Part shown: positions 46,060 through 54,500 of the stretch, one piece after another
Numbering within the stretch: position 1 is the first letter of the stretch
How the letters are laid out: each line of letters begins with the position of its first letter
Translations under genes and position numbers: made by a program
Source: Planctomycetaceae bacterium
GTDB taxonomy: Bacteria > Planctomycetota > Planctomycetia > Pirellulales > Pirellulaceae
Assembly: GCA_024642205.1 (NCBI GenBank)
Contig: JAHEBQ010000016.1
Coordinates: 52,037-116,036 of the forward strand
DNA: 64,000 bases
Direction of reading: 5' to 3'
The notes under the pieces: generated by a model
Databases searched by the model: none
Told to the model about the DNA's origin: nothing
The model's input: only the letters and a program-made list of their open reading frames with translations

Positions 46060-47576
46060 GGCGAGGGCAACATTGTGGCTTGTTGTTTCTTGACCATAGG
46101 AAGTACGATTTGCCTGATTTGAGCGATCAACTGTTGAATCTCGTGAGCGACGATCATCCTGCCTCCGTTATCCGTTGCAAAGGGAATCTCGAGGATTTCT
46201 CGCAGTCGTTTCATGTGCGATTGAACCGATATCTTTCCAGGATCTTGATTCGAAACGTCGGCGAGAAACCGGTCAGCCGCCAAGAACCACGCGTAGATCT
46301 CGTCGAAGTTTAACTGGGGATCCTGCTGCAGGTAGAAATCAAGATGCTGTAAACCAGAAATGCTCGGGTCTACCATCGATAGTTCTGTTGTCCAATTCAG
46401 AATTGACGACGCATTTGGAACTGCGGCCTGCATTTCCCGCCGCAGCCTGGAAACGCCTTCAGCATCAAAATTACTCTGCGATCCTGACGGAAAGGCCCAG
46501 GTTCCCCAGGCGGTTTGGCCAGACGGCGACCCTGAATTGGCCAAATACCAGTGTCCTCCCAAGGCATGGTGGCAGTGATGACAGTTGTATTCAGCGAATT
46601 CGGGCCATGGAGCCATGTCATCGACGGCGGACTGTGCCCGGACCCGCAATAACGCAAGCGCTGATCGTGCCGACGCAAACTGGCCAATCGACCAGCAGTT
46701 GACGTTGAAGTGACTGACCTTTTTCTCGCTCCAATGTTTCGGCAGCCTGGCGAGGGATGACGCGTATTCAAAGACCAATCGAGGGTGGCCGGCAGCGATC
46801 AAATCGTGATTCACATCCCGCCCCGGGGATCCAACGTGACATTTGAGACAGGTTTGCGCGCGGATCTCGAGACTCTCAAGCTCCACCAGTCCTGAGGATG
46901 CCCTGTCGTAACCGGGCTTCGTCCAGTCTTCCTGCGTGTGACGTTCGATCCAGGGGTTGCCCTCCGGATCGTTCAATGCCGACCGACTGTGGCAGGAATG
47001 ACAGCTCACACCATTGGCCATGAAAAGATTGCTGTCCGCTGGTTTGCCTTCTCGTTTGTTCTGCATTTCTGCCGATAACGCCGACGGAACAGTACTATGA
47101 CAGGAAATACAACGATCGTTGATGATTGATTGATAAATGCTCTGATCCGTCAACGGAGTTCTCTTGGCCGAAAGACGGGTCACGTCACCGGCCAAAGCAG
47201 CCACGATTTGTCTGGACTGATCATTCCACAGCGAGGCATAGGCGCGCGAATGCGGATCATCCCTGGCCCAGATTTGATAGGCACTTTTCCATCGTTGAGA
47301 TGGGTCAACGGATTCAATGAATGTATGAGAGCCATGACATGAAGTGCACGAGATGATCGACAAACGACTGAAATTCGATGAATTCACTCCGGGAGCTTGC
47401 GGCCGGATGGCGACCGATCCAATCCGACGGCCCAGCGTGTGCTCGGGGAGTATATCGAACATGATCAAACCGCCCAGTATCACCCCTCCGAAAAGCGATG
47501 CCCGCGCAATGTACGAGCGCCGAACCGCCGAAGACTGGCGAGATTGAGCGTTTCGATTTGTGTCGATGTTCGGCAA
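46056..47576 (-). CDS. Pentaheme c554-like cytochrome of the NADH-cytochrome operon
   Basis: A 506-residue exported cytochrome with an N-terminal hydrophobic segment (SLFGGVILGGLIMFDIL, about residues 27-44) that could be a signal anchor. The start TTG 47576 is uncertain. Five heme motifs are visible: CTSCH, CISCH, CHSCH, CLKCH and CHHCH. The block CLKCHVGSPGRDVNHDLIA followed by AGHPRLVFEYASS closely follows that of the 30.2 kb paralogue. The likely role is to accept electrons in the periplasm from the anchored decaheme protein encoded just upstream (29-base gap). Its stop overlaps the start of the NuoE-NuoF gene. Confidence 0.9.
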   Translation of the reverse strand: MPNIDTNRNAQSRQSSAVRRSYIARASLFGGVILGGLIMFDILPEHTLGRRIGSVAIRPQAPGVNSSNFSRLSIISCTSCHGSHTFIESVDPSQRWKSAYQIWARDDPHSRAYASLWNDQSRQIVAALAGDVTRLSAKRTPLTDQSIYQSIINDRCISCHSTVPSALSAEMQNKREGKPADSNLFMANGVSCHSCHSRSALNDPEGNPWIERHTQEDWTKPGYDRASSGLVELESLEIRAQTCLKCHVGSPGRDVNHDLIAAGHPRLVFEYASSLARLPKHWSEKKVSHFNVNCWSIGQFASARSALALLRVRAQSAVDDMAPWPEFAEYNCHHCHHALGGHWYLANSGSPSGQTAWGTWAFPSGSQSNFDAEGVSRLRREMQAAVPNASSILNWTTELSMVDPSISGLQHLDFYLQQDPQLNFDEIYAWFLAADRFLADVSNQDPGKISVQSHMKRLREILEIPFATDNGGRMIVAHEIQQLIAQIRQIVLPMVKKQQATMLPSP

Positions 47577-47605
47577 CCTTTTAAAATGTCCTCAAAAAAA
47601 GACTG

Positions 47606-49189
47606 CTATTTCTTGACGGCGTTTGCCCGATTACCGCCGCCATGGTAGGTGTGACAAGCCGTGCAGTTGACTGGACCGGGCCGCCCGTGAGCCAGCCTGT
47701 CACCGGCAGTCCGATGACATTCCAAGCAGCTGTCGTAGTCCTTGATCATCGGCCGGTCCAATGAGAGGTCCTTGTTGTTCGATAACAGATCACCCTTGCC
47801 TCCTGAATTTTGATGACAGTGGACACAGTCAACATCGCGGTGAGCCAGGTGATCAAACAGGGCGTGTTTAAACCAGTGGGTTTCGAAAACCTGGTTTGAC
47901 ACACCAGATTGTGCCAAGGGTTGTCTCGCAATGATGGGCAAGCCCTGTCCCGTGTCATCATGCGAGGCGAAGTGACAAAACAGGCAACTGGTTCGTATCT
48001 TCGTTGCCGCCTCCGCAAAATGAACACGAACCTCATCGCCAACCTTCGTTTCCGAATCCTGGATATCCCAAAGTCGAGTCGGAACCTCGGATAGCATCTC
48101 CCTGGCCTGGTTTGATACCTCTGCGCGCAACTCCGGCGGCGCAATAACCTCCAATGAAAAATACGCCAACAGGGCGTCTGCAAGTTTGTGCGGGGGGATG
48201 CCATGCTCGACCTTGAGCTTGTTGATAAATCCAAGATCCGGGCGGGAAGGAACGTCAATCGAGTGGCAGACACGACAATGTCCTTCATAGGTCGGCATCG
48301 ACATGGAGGCTCGCACGGTCGAATACGATCCGTCGTCGAGCAACCGTGGCTGGGACGGCGTGCCTTGCTGGGGTTCGTGACAATAACGACACGTCAACGC
48401 AATTTGACCGTCGTTATCCGTCTGTCGATCCAGGCGCCCGACGTGATCCGGATAGTCTTTCAATGTCTTGGTGGAGCTGACACGGGAACCCGGTTCCCGG
48501 ATGCCTGTCGACAGATGCAGGGCATGGTTGAACTTGAGCGTACCCGGGTCTTTTTCCAGGGAACGGAAAACCGGGTGATCTTTGTCGAAGCGGGTAATCT
48601 GTGTTTCAATCCCCTGTTCGGGACTTCGGCGGTGGTCCTCGAGCTTTCGATGACACTTGATGCACGATGAATCGGCCACCTGGGACAGAATCCGATCCGC
48701 AGCTTGATGTTCACGATGGCAACTTGCACAGCTATCGACAGACTCAATTTTTTGATTTTCCGAGTGAGCAGCAATTGGAATCGGCTGCACGATCTTGGAG
48801 TTGATCAATCCAGCCATCTCGCTTGCACTGCTGGTGGATCCAACAACGGGATGACAGGACTTGCACATCGTGTCCGTTGGCCGGTGCCAAATTTCCTGTT
48901 CTGGGGTCCGGGTCAGCTTCCAACCGGACAGAAACGTTCGATCGCGAAGCGGAGCGTTACCGTGATGGCAGTCTTCGCAGCTCAGATGGGCGTGAGGGTT
49001 GGAAACCGGTCCGGGACTATAGCGTTCTGCCAGGGATTGCGGACCAAAATGCCCCGCCAACAACCAGCCAATACAAATTGTCACGGCGGCTATCGTCAAT
49101 ACATTGCGATACCATGCCAGTCGATCGCCCCGATGGAAATCCAGCGGAATCCTCAGGGCTCGTGCTTTTGCCTCACTATTCTCTGGCAT
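47606..49189 (-). CDS. Membrane-anchored decaheme c-type cytochrome
   Basis: A 527-residue cytochrome from ATG 49189; a longer frame runs upstream to 49369 but would overlap the membrane cytochrome gene. A single transmembrane helix lies at about residues 28-46 (RNVLTIAAVTICIGWLLAG), placing the rest in the periplasm. Ten CxxCH motifs follow: CEDCH (71-75), CKSCH, CASCH, CIKCH, CRYCH, CRVCH, CLFCH, CVHCH, CLECH and CTACH near the C terminus. The spacing resembles tetraheme/octaheme quinol-linked cytochromes only loosely, so I do not assign a family. It follows the b-type membrane cytochrome gene by 25 bases and most likely receives electrons from it and hands them to the pentaheme protein. 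Confidence 0.92.
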   Translation of the reverse strand: MPENSEAKARALRIPLDFHRGDRLAWYRNVLTIAAVTICIGWLLAGHFGPQSLAERYSPGPVSNPHAHLSCEDCHHGNAPLRDRTFLSGWKLTRTPEQEIWHRPTDTMCKSCHPVVGSTSSASEMAGLINSKIVQPIPIAAHSENQKIESVDSCASCHREHQAADRILSQVADSSCIKCHRKLEDHRRSPEQGIETQITRFDKDHPVFRSLEKDPGTLKFNHALHLSTGIREPGSRVSSTKTLKDYPDHVGRLDRQTDNDGQIALTCRYCHEPQQGTPSQPRLLDDGSYSTVRASMSMPTYEGHCRVCHSIDVPSRPDLGFINKLKVEHGIPPHKLADALLAYFSLEVIAPPELRAEVSNQAREMLSEVPTRLWDIQDSETKVGDEVRVHFAEAATKIRTSCLFCHFASHDDTGQGLPIIARQPLAQSGVSNQVFETHWFKHALFDHLAHRDVDCVHCHQNSGGKGDLLSNNKDLSLDRPMIKDYDSCLECHRTAGDRLAHGRPGPVNCTACHTYHGGGNRANAVKK

Positions 49190-49214
49190 CGTTGACTCGT
49201 AACATCCCGGTGGC

Positions 49215-50267
49215 CTAAAAAAATGAAAAAATTCCGCTGAAATAACTGGCCATCGTGGCGTGCCAGACAAGCAACACCAAAAGCGCGATCGACAATGGCA
49301 GGTGAACTCCAAGCCACAGGTGAAGCCATCGGTGCAACGATTCCTGTTGATCAAACTGACGTCGTTCATGACACGACTGATTCAGGGAATCGACAAGAAA
49401 CTGGGCTTCAGGAACCACCTTTTCGGAAAGATCTGCAAAAAAGATCCGTTGCTTGTTGGCGTCCTTGAATAGGGATGTTCCCTTCTTTCCTGACTGCAGG
49501 TAATTTCTGATTTGAGACTCGTACGCGGAAGCGATAATCTGAGTGTTCAATATCGGCTGAGTTGGGAGTTCTGCAATGATGGCTCTCCCATAAATATTAA
49601 CAATCGAGCGACGGGCACCTACAAAAGCATTCGTCCCGTCTGTCCCGCCTTTGTCGGCCGGGTAAAGTTCGCTCCAGTCGGTATCCCCGACAATCGAACC
49701 GGTCGTTGCCGACACCAGCGCGTCAGCTTCGGCTACGATCTGTTTGGCGACAAGTGCGATTTGCGTGTAAACGGTTTCATTGGGCCAGGACTGGGTCATT
49801 TTGCGCGGAATATAGTGTTGAAGGCATAAACCAAAAACTCCACTGCCAACGACAACCAGAAGCAGAATCATCGTCATTGACGCCACCGATCCGCTCCAGG
49901 GGAACCCCGAATGGACAAGCGATAATGGGACTGTCAACAATCCCAACCAGATGTGGGCGCTCATCCAGGTTCGGACGCGTCCAATCCGCCAGCGACGCAT
50001 GAGTTTTTTTCGTGGCCACAACAGCACTTCAAACACTATGATGAGCCCGGCGACGACTCCCAGCAGGTATCCGGTCGTGCTGCTACCCCCAGGAAACCGG
50101 AACCCGCCCTCACTAAAATCGTAAAGACCGATCACGGCAAGTATCAGACCACACGTACCTAGAACAATCCAAGTCCGATGCAATTTCCAGTTGTCACGAT
50201 TGATTAACATGGAGAGGAATGACGCGCCTGGGAACAAAAGGGCTTGAATCGACGCGAACCGTGTCAC
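49215..50267 (-). CDS. Membrane protein, putative di-heme b-type cytochrome
   Basis: A 350-residue protein with an N-terminal pair of helices (WIVLGTCGLILAVIGLY, TGYLLGVVAGLIIVFEVLLW), a third and a fourth helix, a soluble loop of about 150 residues, and a final helix. Candidate heme His residues lie in helix 3 (MSAHIWLGLLTVPLSLVHSGF) and around and in the last helix (LHRWLHLWLGVHLPLSIALLVLLVWHA). This pattern suggests a cytochrome b that could exchange electrons with quinone. I do not recognise an exact family. GTG 50267 overlaps the stop of the kinase gene (GTGA); an internal ATG at 50210 is an alternative. It sits between the regulatory kinase and the decaheme cytochrome in the operon. Confidence 0.75.
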   Translation of the reverse strand: MTRFASIQALLFPGASFLSMLINRDNWKLHRTWIVLGTCGLILAVIGLYDFSEGGFRFPGGSSTTGYLLGVVAGLIIVFEVLLWPRKKLMRRWRIGRVRTWMSAHIWLGLLTVPLSLVHSGFPWSGSVASMTMILLLVVVGSGVFGLCLQHYIPRKMTQSWPNETVYTQIALVAKQIVAEADALVSATTGSIVGDTDWSELYPADKGGTDGTNAFVGARRSIVNIYGRAIIAELPTQPILNTQIIASAYESQIRNYLQSGKKGTSLFKDANKQRIFFADLSEKVVPEAQFLVDSLNQSCHERRQFDQQESLHRWLHLWLGVHLPLSIALLVLLVWHATMASYFSGIFSFF

Positions 50268-51532
50268 CTGAGAGCAGGCATTTCGCGGTGACCGGCAATC
50301 GGGCTCAACAGTCGTGTAACGTTCACGACGAGTTCATGACCGAATTCCGGGCAGAGTTTGGCGAGGCCGGGTGGTTGCCAGTTGAGTAGCTGATTGGATA
50401 TGAATTCAAACTTGCTTCCCTGGATAAATTTCCGGCCGAGCATGAGTTCGAGCAACGTCATACCCGCAGCAAAATAATCGGATTGAATCGAAGCCGGTTC
50501 GAACCTGAGAAGCTCCGGGGCAAGATATCGCGTCGTTCCGGAGATTCCCTTCGCTTCGGCAAGTTCATCCATTGGCGTCGCAAGACCGAAGTCCATCAGC
50601 TTCACGGCTCCGTTTTCCAGTTTGATCATATTACTCGGTTTGATGTCACGATGCACAATACCCAACTGGTGCGCATATTCCAGGGCCTGCCTCAAGGCTT
50701 CATAAATCTGTCGTACCGATGCTTCATCGTTCGGGGCACCTGCAACCAACTCATCCAGTGGCTTGCCATCACAAAACTCCATCACGAGAAAAAATGTGTG
50801 AAAGGCCTCAAATCGGCAAAAAGTCTTGACGATGAATGGGGAGTCAAACGATCGAACAAGTTCAAATTCCTGATCAAACTTGGCACGTGCCGCAGAATTA
50901 TAAACGAGCCCATGGCTCATCATTTTCAGTGCAACGCGTTTCCCGTCGATCGGATTGGTCGCTTCATAGACAACGGCCATCCCGCCTCTGCCGAGCCGTC
51001 GACGTAACTGATACCCGCCCAGCGTCTTGCCGGCGAGCGCATCGTATTCGACGGCACCCAGTCGTTTCGCCACAATGTTGGACATCAGTCTTGATACTTC
51101 CGCATGTTGTTTCGCCAGGAGATGAACGGTCTTGGCGGGCAAGGCCATGGCCTTGACATTCTCTTCGGCAATCACGCTTGCACTTCTGGACTCGCCGGTC
51201 AGCAGGGCCATCTCCCCCAGAACATCGCCTGGCCCAGACCGGTCAATCAGATTTTCCTTCCCCGCTGCATCTTGGGAGCAAATCTTCACTTTTCCACTGA
51301 CCAGAACGTACAGACAATCACCTGGGTCTCCCTGACGAATCAGATACGAGTCTTTCTCAAAAACCCGTTCTTCGAAATACGGACGCAGGAGCTTGACCAG
51401 GCGATCCGGAGTTTCCGAAAGGAGGGCGCTGTCAAATCGGAGCCTTGAATCGATCGTTGTCGCGATATCGGTCGTCGCCCTGGCCTCGACCCGTATTGAC
51501 TGGTCCATCAATTTGTCAAAATTGTCTGGCAT
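50264..51532 (-). CDS. Ser/Thr protein kinase with N-terminal cNMP-binding domain
   Basis: A 422-residue soluble kinase, first gene of the six-gene operon. Residues about 35-160 form a cyclic-nucleotide-binding domain with an intact phosphate-binding cassette (GDVLGEMALLTGESRSASV, Arg116). Residues about 170-400 form a Hanks-type kinase: glycine loop GRGGMA (181-186), Lys203 in VALKMM, HRDIKPSN (Asp296), DFGLA (314-318) and YLAPE. All catalytic residues are present, so it is probably active. The layout parallels cGMP- or cAMP-dependent kinases, with the nucleotide domain in front of the catalytic domain. Possible targets are operon products and the FHA-domain cyclase at 34.8 kb. The downstream gene overlaps its stop codon. 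Confidence 0.93.
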   Translation of the reverse strand: MPDNFDKLMDQSIRVEARATTDIATTIDSRLRFDSALLSETPDRLVKLLRPYFEERVFEKDSYLIRQGDPGDCLYVLVSGKVKICSQDAAGKENLIDRSGPGDVLGEMALLTGESRSASVIAEENVKAMALPAKTVHLLAKQHAEVSRLMSNIVAKRLGAVEYDALAGKTLGGYQLRRRLGRGGMAVVYEATNPIDGKRVALKMMSHGLVYNSAARAKFDQEFELVRSFDSPFIVKTFCRFEAFHTFFLVMEFCDGKPLDELVAGAPNDEASVRQIYEALRQALEYAHQLGIVHRDIKPSNMIKLENGAVKLMDFGLATPMDELAEAKGISGTTRYLAPELLRFEPASIQSDYFAAGMTLLELMLGRKFIQGSKFEFISNQLLNWQPPGLAKLCPEFGHELVVNVTRLLSPIAGHREMPALR

Positions 51533-52147
51533 GATCTAACTCAAAAGAATACCGATCCGTGATGCCCGGGAGCGGTTGGACGACAGGGTTTGCCAACACA
51601 CACCAGTTTAAACGTAATTGAATCCCCAAGGCCAAGAATTCGATCGTGCAATTCAAAAAATCAACGATTCTTCTGGGACAGGTATTCACATCCGTTAAAT
51701 CAAAAAATCAAATCCCAGATCACAACGTTGAAGAATGACGGGCCACAGATATGCGTACTTTTCGTTTCGCTCGACGGGATGCCATTTGACCTGGAGAGCC
51801 TGGGGCAACTACGGATCACCCTTACCGAAGAAGAAACGGTCTGATTTTTCGTGTCGTGGACTTCACCGGGCGTGCAGTTCGAATCAGCACAAGTGGCGAC
51901 TGGGACCTTCGTCTTGTTCTTGAATCGATGGATGGGCGGGACGGTAATTCACGAATTCAGGTTGGCAAATGTTCGCTCCCGGAAATCGCACGATTTCCCT
52001 GGACGAAGGGCCACCAAAAGCACATTTGAAGAAGCTAGCTTGCGGGCCGGAATCAGTACGGGATCTCCAAATCGCGTTGACCTCGATTCGGGGTTTCGTG
52101 GACAATGAATGGTTCTTAAGTAATTCGAATGCAAGGACGCATCCACC
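51533..52147. other. Divergent intergenic region between kinase operon and GAF-HlyD gene
   Basis: About 615 bases that should hold the promoters of the NADH-cytochrome operon and the GAF-HlyD gene. It is AT-richer than its surroundings at 51640-51730 and contains a 12-base direct repeat (see separate entry). A short frame at 51590-51844 has no recognisable product. No TGTGA/TCACA-type Crp half-site pair was seen. Confidence 0.45.
51653..51711. repeat. Two copies of TCAAAAAATCAA in the divergent regulatory region
   Basis: Perfect 12-base direct repeats at 51653-51664 and 51700-51711, 47 bases apart, about 120-180 bases upstream of the kinase start. The position suggests protein binding or a bent-DNA element, though A-rich repeats also arise by chance in AT-rich stretches. 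Confidence 0.4.
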
Positions 52148-54328
52148 ATGGCCCTGCCCCATAACTCGGCCCCACTTGGTCGCTCTCAATCACCGAAGCA
52201 GGAACCGGAATCGCTGGATCGTCTGTCGAAGTACTTTGAATCAACACCAGACATGTTCTTCTCGATGTTGCTGACAGAGTTGCTGGCGCTCAACGGAGTA
52301 TTGGCCGGGCAAGTCTGGGGGCTGAACCCGCTGGGCCAACTTTCCAGGATCAGCACTACCGATATCAGTCGTTTTCAGGCGTTTGAGCATTCTGCATTTG
52401 TGGCCCAACACCGAGACCTGATCAGCCGATCACTTTTCAGTGGCAAACCATTGTCGGCCGAATTCCGCGAATCCGGGAACCATGTCGAGTCGGAACGGTT
52501 GCTCAAATTCTTACCCTTGCATATGGGTACAGAATGCGTCGGTGTTGTGGAGCTCATCCAGGAATCGAATCTCGACCAGCACGAACAGTTCCAACTGGAA
52601 GCGATTGTCGCCCAGGCGTCGCTTTACCTGGGCAACAAGTCGCACCAGGCCGCTCATTCTCAACGCCTTACCAACGTCGAATCGCCAGGCAACAGCCGTC
52701 ACTGGCCCCCTGAATCTGGCGACAAAACCGAGTTGCCGGCGACTGATGGCTCGACCGCAAAACCGCATTCCGAATTTGATTCAAATCGTACGCGAACCAA
52801 CGTTTCAGGCGCCATGCTGGCCCAAGAGCAAGCTGATACGGCGAAAGAGCCCATTCGAATTTCGTCGTCAGACGTCGAGAGTTTCGTTTTGCTATTACAC
52901 AATCAGAGTGATTTGGCTTACGTCAGTGCGACCTCCGTTACGGAAGCGCGACGATTGACCCATTCTGATCGAATTAGCCTGGCAACCATGACCAACGGTA
53001 CTGTGGAAATTAACGCGATCAGCGGTCAGGACTCGGTCGCCAGAAAATCCAACATCGTTCGTGCTATGCAGAACATTGCAACCCAGGCTATCAAGTCGGG
53101 TCAAGAAATTCGTTTCGAGGCGGGCAGTGAGCCGACCTCCACCGGTTCCTTCGAACTTGCTGCCGAATACCTTGATGAAGCCGGGGCTTCGTGGGTCAAC
53201 GTGATTCCGATTTTTGCACCGGAGAAAATTGACTTTGAATCAAATGTGCACCGGTCCGATCAAGTTCCGTTTGCTGCGCTGATCCTGGAACTGTTTTCCA
53301 ATCGTCCGACCCCAAACGTTCAGGATATCCAACGGCTGACGCCGCACATTGCCCAGGCAGTTTTTTTTGCCCTGGATCAGGAACAGGTATTTCTGTTGCC
53401 GATCCGCCGCAGGATTGGACACTGGATCGACAAATCCAAATTGACGCGGTCCAGATTAATCCTGGCGGTCTTACTCGTCGCCATGATCACTTCGGCTTTG
53501 ACATTGATCAAGGTGCCCTATCATATTCGGGCCACCGGTCGGCTCATGCCAGTGGAAAAGTTTCGAGCGTACGCTCCCTTCGACGGCCAGGTTCAACGTG
53601 TCTGGGTTGAAAGCGGGCAAGCCGTCAAAAGGGACCAGCCTCTGGTAAGTGTTTATGGCGAGACGTTGGCGTCCCGGAATTTGACCTTGCAGAACGACCT
53701 CGCGGAAAAGAAAAAACTGCTTTCCGCATACAAGGCCCAACTGGACGAAACAGCCGATCAACTGTCTCCCGTATCGACGATATCGTTAAACACAAAAGTC
53801 GTTCAGTTGTCGGTAGAAATTCGTGGACTGACGGACCAGTTGCATCTCGTGACATCCCTGCTGGAGCGCTCTCACATCAAGTCGGAAATTGACGGTCAGA
53901 TTTCGACGTTTCGTCCGGGCGACCTGCTGGAAAACCGACCGGTGAGTCGTGGTGAACTGCTGCTCGAAGTGATGAACGAGCAAGGTGCCTGGCACCTGGA
54001 GCTTCAGCTTCCTGAAAAACGGTTTGGTCATCTGCTGGATGAGATTCAATCCGGCCGCACCGACCATCCGGTTACGTTTGTCCAGGCAACCTGTCCGGAG
54101 CAAACCCTCAAGGCGACGGTTCAGCAGGTTTCAACTCGCGTCTCCATTCCGGAAGATGGCGCACCGACAGTAATGATTCATGCCACACTCAATCCGGATC
54201 AGTCATTCCGCAAGACGATCGGCGCCGACGTCATCGCGCGTATCCAATGTGGCGAGCGAAGCCTGGGTTACGTCTGGTTTGGTGATATCATCGACGGGGC
54301 CCGCCAGGGGATTTGGCAGGCGAATTGA
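52148..54328 (+). CDS. GAF-GAF-transmembrane-HlyD adaptor protein
   Basis: A 726-residue protein joining cytoplasmic sensing to a periplasmic adaptor. ATG 52148 has AGGA nine bases upstream. The first 160 residues form a GAF-like domain (LLKFLPLHMGTECVGVVELI is typical). After a linker, residues about 240-420 form a second GAF-like region (TEARRLTHSDRISLATMTN, VPFAALILELFS). A transmembrane helix follows at about 437-457 (RLILAVLLVAMITSALTLIKV). The rest is HlyD-like: LMPVEKFRAYAPFDGQVQRVWV, a short coiled coil around 510-575, the returning lipoyl half (IKSEIDGQISTFRPGD) and a beta-barrel. No pump gene is next to it. It fits the set of HlyD-type proteins at 31.9 and 37.4 kb and may make export respond to an internal signal. 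Confidence 0.85.
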   Translation: MALPHNSAPLGRSQSPKQEPESLDRLSKYFESTPDMFFSMLLTELLALNGVLAGQVWGLNPLGQLSRISTTDISRFQAFEHSAFVAQHRDLISRSLFSGKPLSAEFRESGNHVESERLLKFLPLHMGTECVGVVELIQESNLDQHEQFQLEAIVAQASLYLGNKSHQAAHSQRLTNVESPGNSRHWPPESGDKTELPATDGSTAKPHSEFDSNRTRTNVSGAMLAQEQADTAKEPIRISSSDVESFVLLLHNQSDLAYVSATSVTEARRLTHSDRISLATMTNGTVEINAISGQDSVARKSNIVRAMQNIATQAIKSGQEIRFEAGSEPTSTGSFELAAEYLDEAGASWVNVIPIFAPEKIDFESNVHRSDQVPFAALILELFSNRPTPNVQDIQRLTPHIAQAVFFALDQEQVFLLPIRRRIGHWIDKSKLTRSRLILAVLLVAMITSALTLIKVPYHIRATGRLMPVEKFRAYAPFDGQVQRVWVESGQAVKRDQPLVSVYGETLASRNLTLQNDLAEKKKLLSAYKAQLDETADQLSPVSTISLNTKVVQLSVEIRGLTDQLHLVTSLLERSHIKSEIDGQISTFRPGDLLENRPVSRGELLLEVMNEQGAWHLELQLPEKRFGHLLDEIQSGRTDHPVTFVQATCPEQTLKATVQQVSTRVSIPEDGAPTVMIHATLNPDQSFRKTIGADVIARIQCGERSLGYVWFGDIIDGARQGIWQAN

Positions 54329-54340
54329 CCTGTCGCTGCA

Positions 54341-54398
54341 AACCCAACGCGACACGACGATAGAATCCGATCGTCAATCGCTGGACTTTCGTTGGGTT
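54341..54398. terminator. Nested inverted repeat between convergent genes
   Basis: AACCCAACG (54341-54349) pairs perfectly with CGTTGGGTT (54390-54398). Inside the loop GACGAT (54356-54361) pairs with ATCGTC (54370-54375). It lies 12 bases past the stop of the GAF-HlyD gene and about 100 bases from the end of the convergent hydrolase gene, so it is a plausible transcription stop, followed by only a short T-run. Confidence 0.45.
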
Positions 54399-54500
54399 AT
54401 TTCCGGTCACCGATAAACAGCCCGAAGCGTCAGTGCACTACCAGCCACAACACCTGCCCCAGCCTTCAATTCAAACCGGCGCGAGCCTGCTCGGAAAATC

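Noticed and set aside
46056..50267. Nitrite-reductase (NrfA/NrfH) or hydroxylamine oxidoreductase identity for the multiheme proteins
   Set aside because: No CxxCK motif and no HAO-type crosslink Tyr region were seen; all sites are plain CxxCH and the lengths do not match.
51590..51844. 84-codon frame upstream of the GAF-HlyD gene as a possible exported precursor peptide
   Set aside because: It starts with TTG, has no leader-like or Gly-Gly motif, and its composition looks like random translation.
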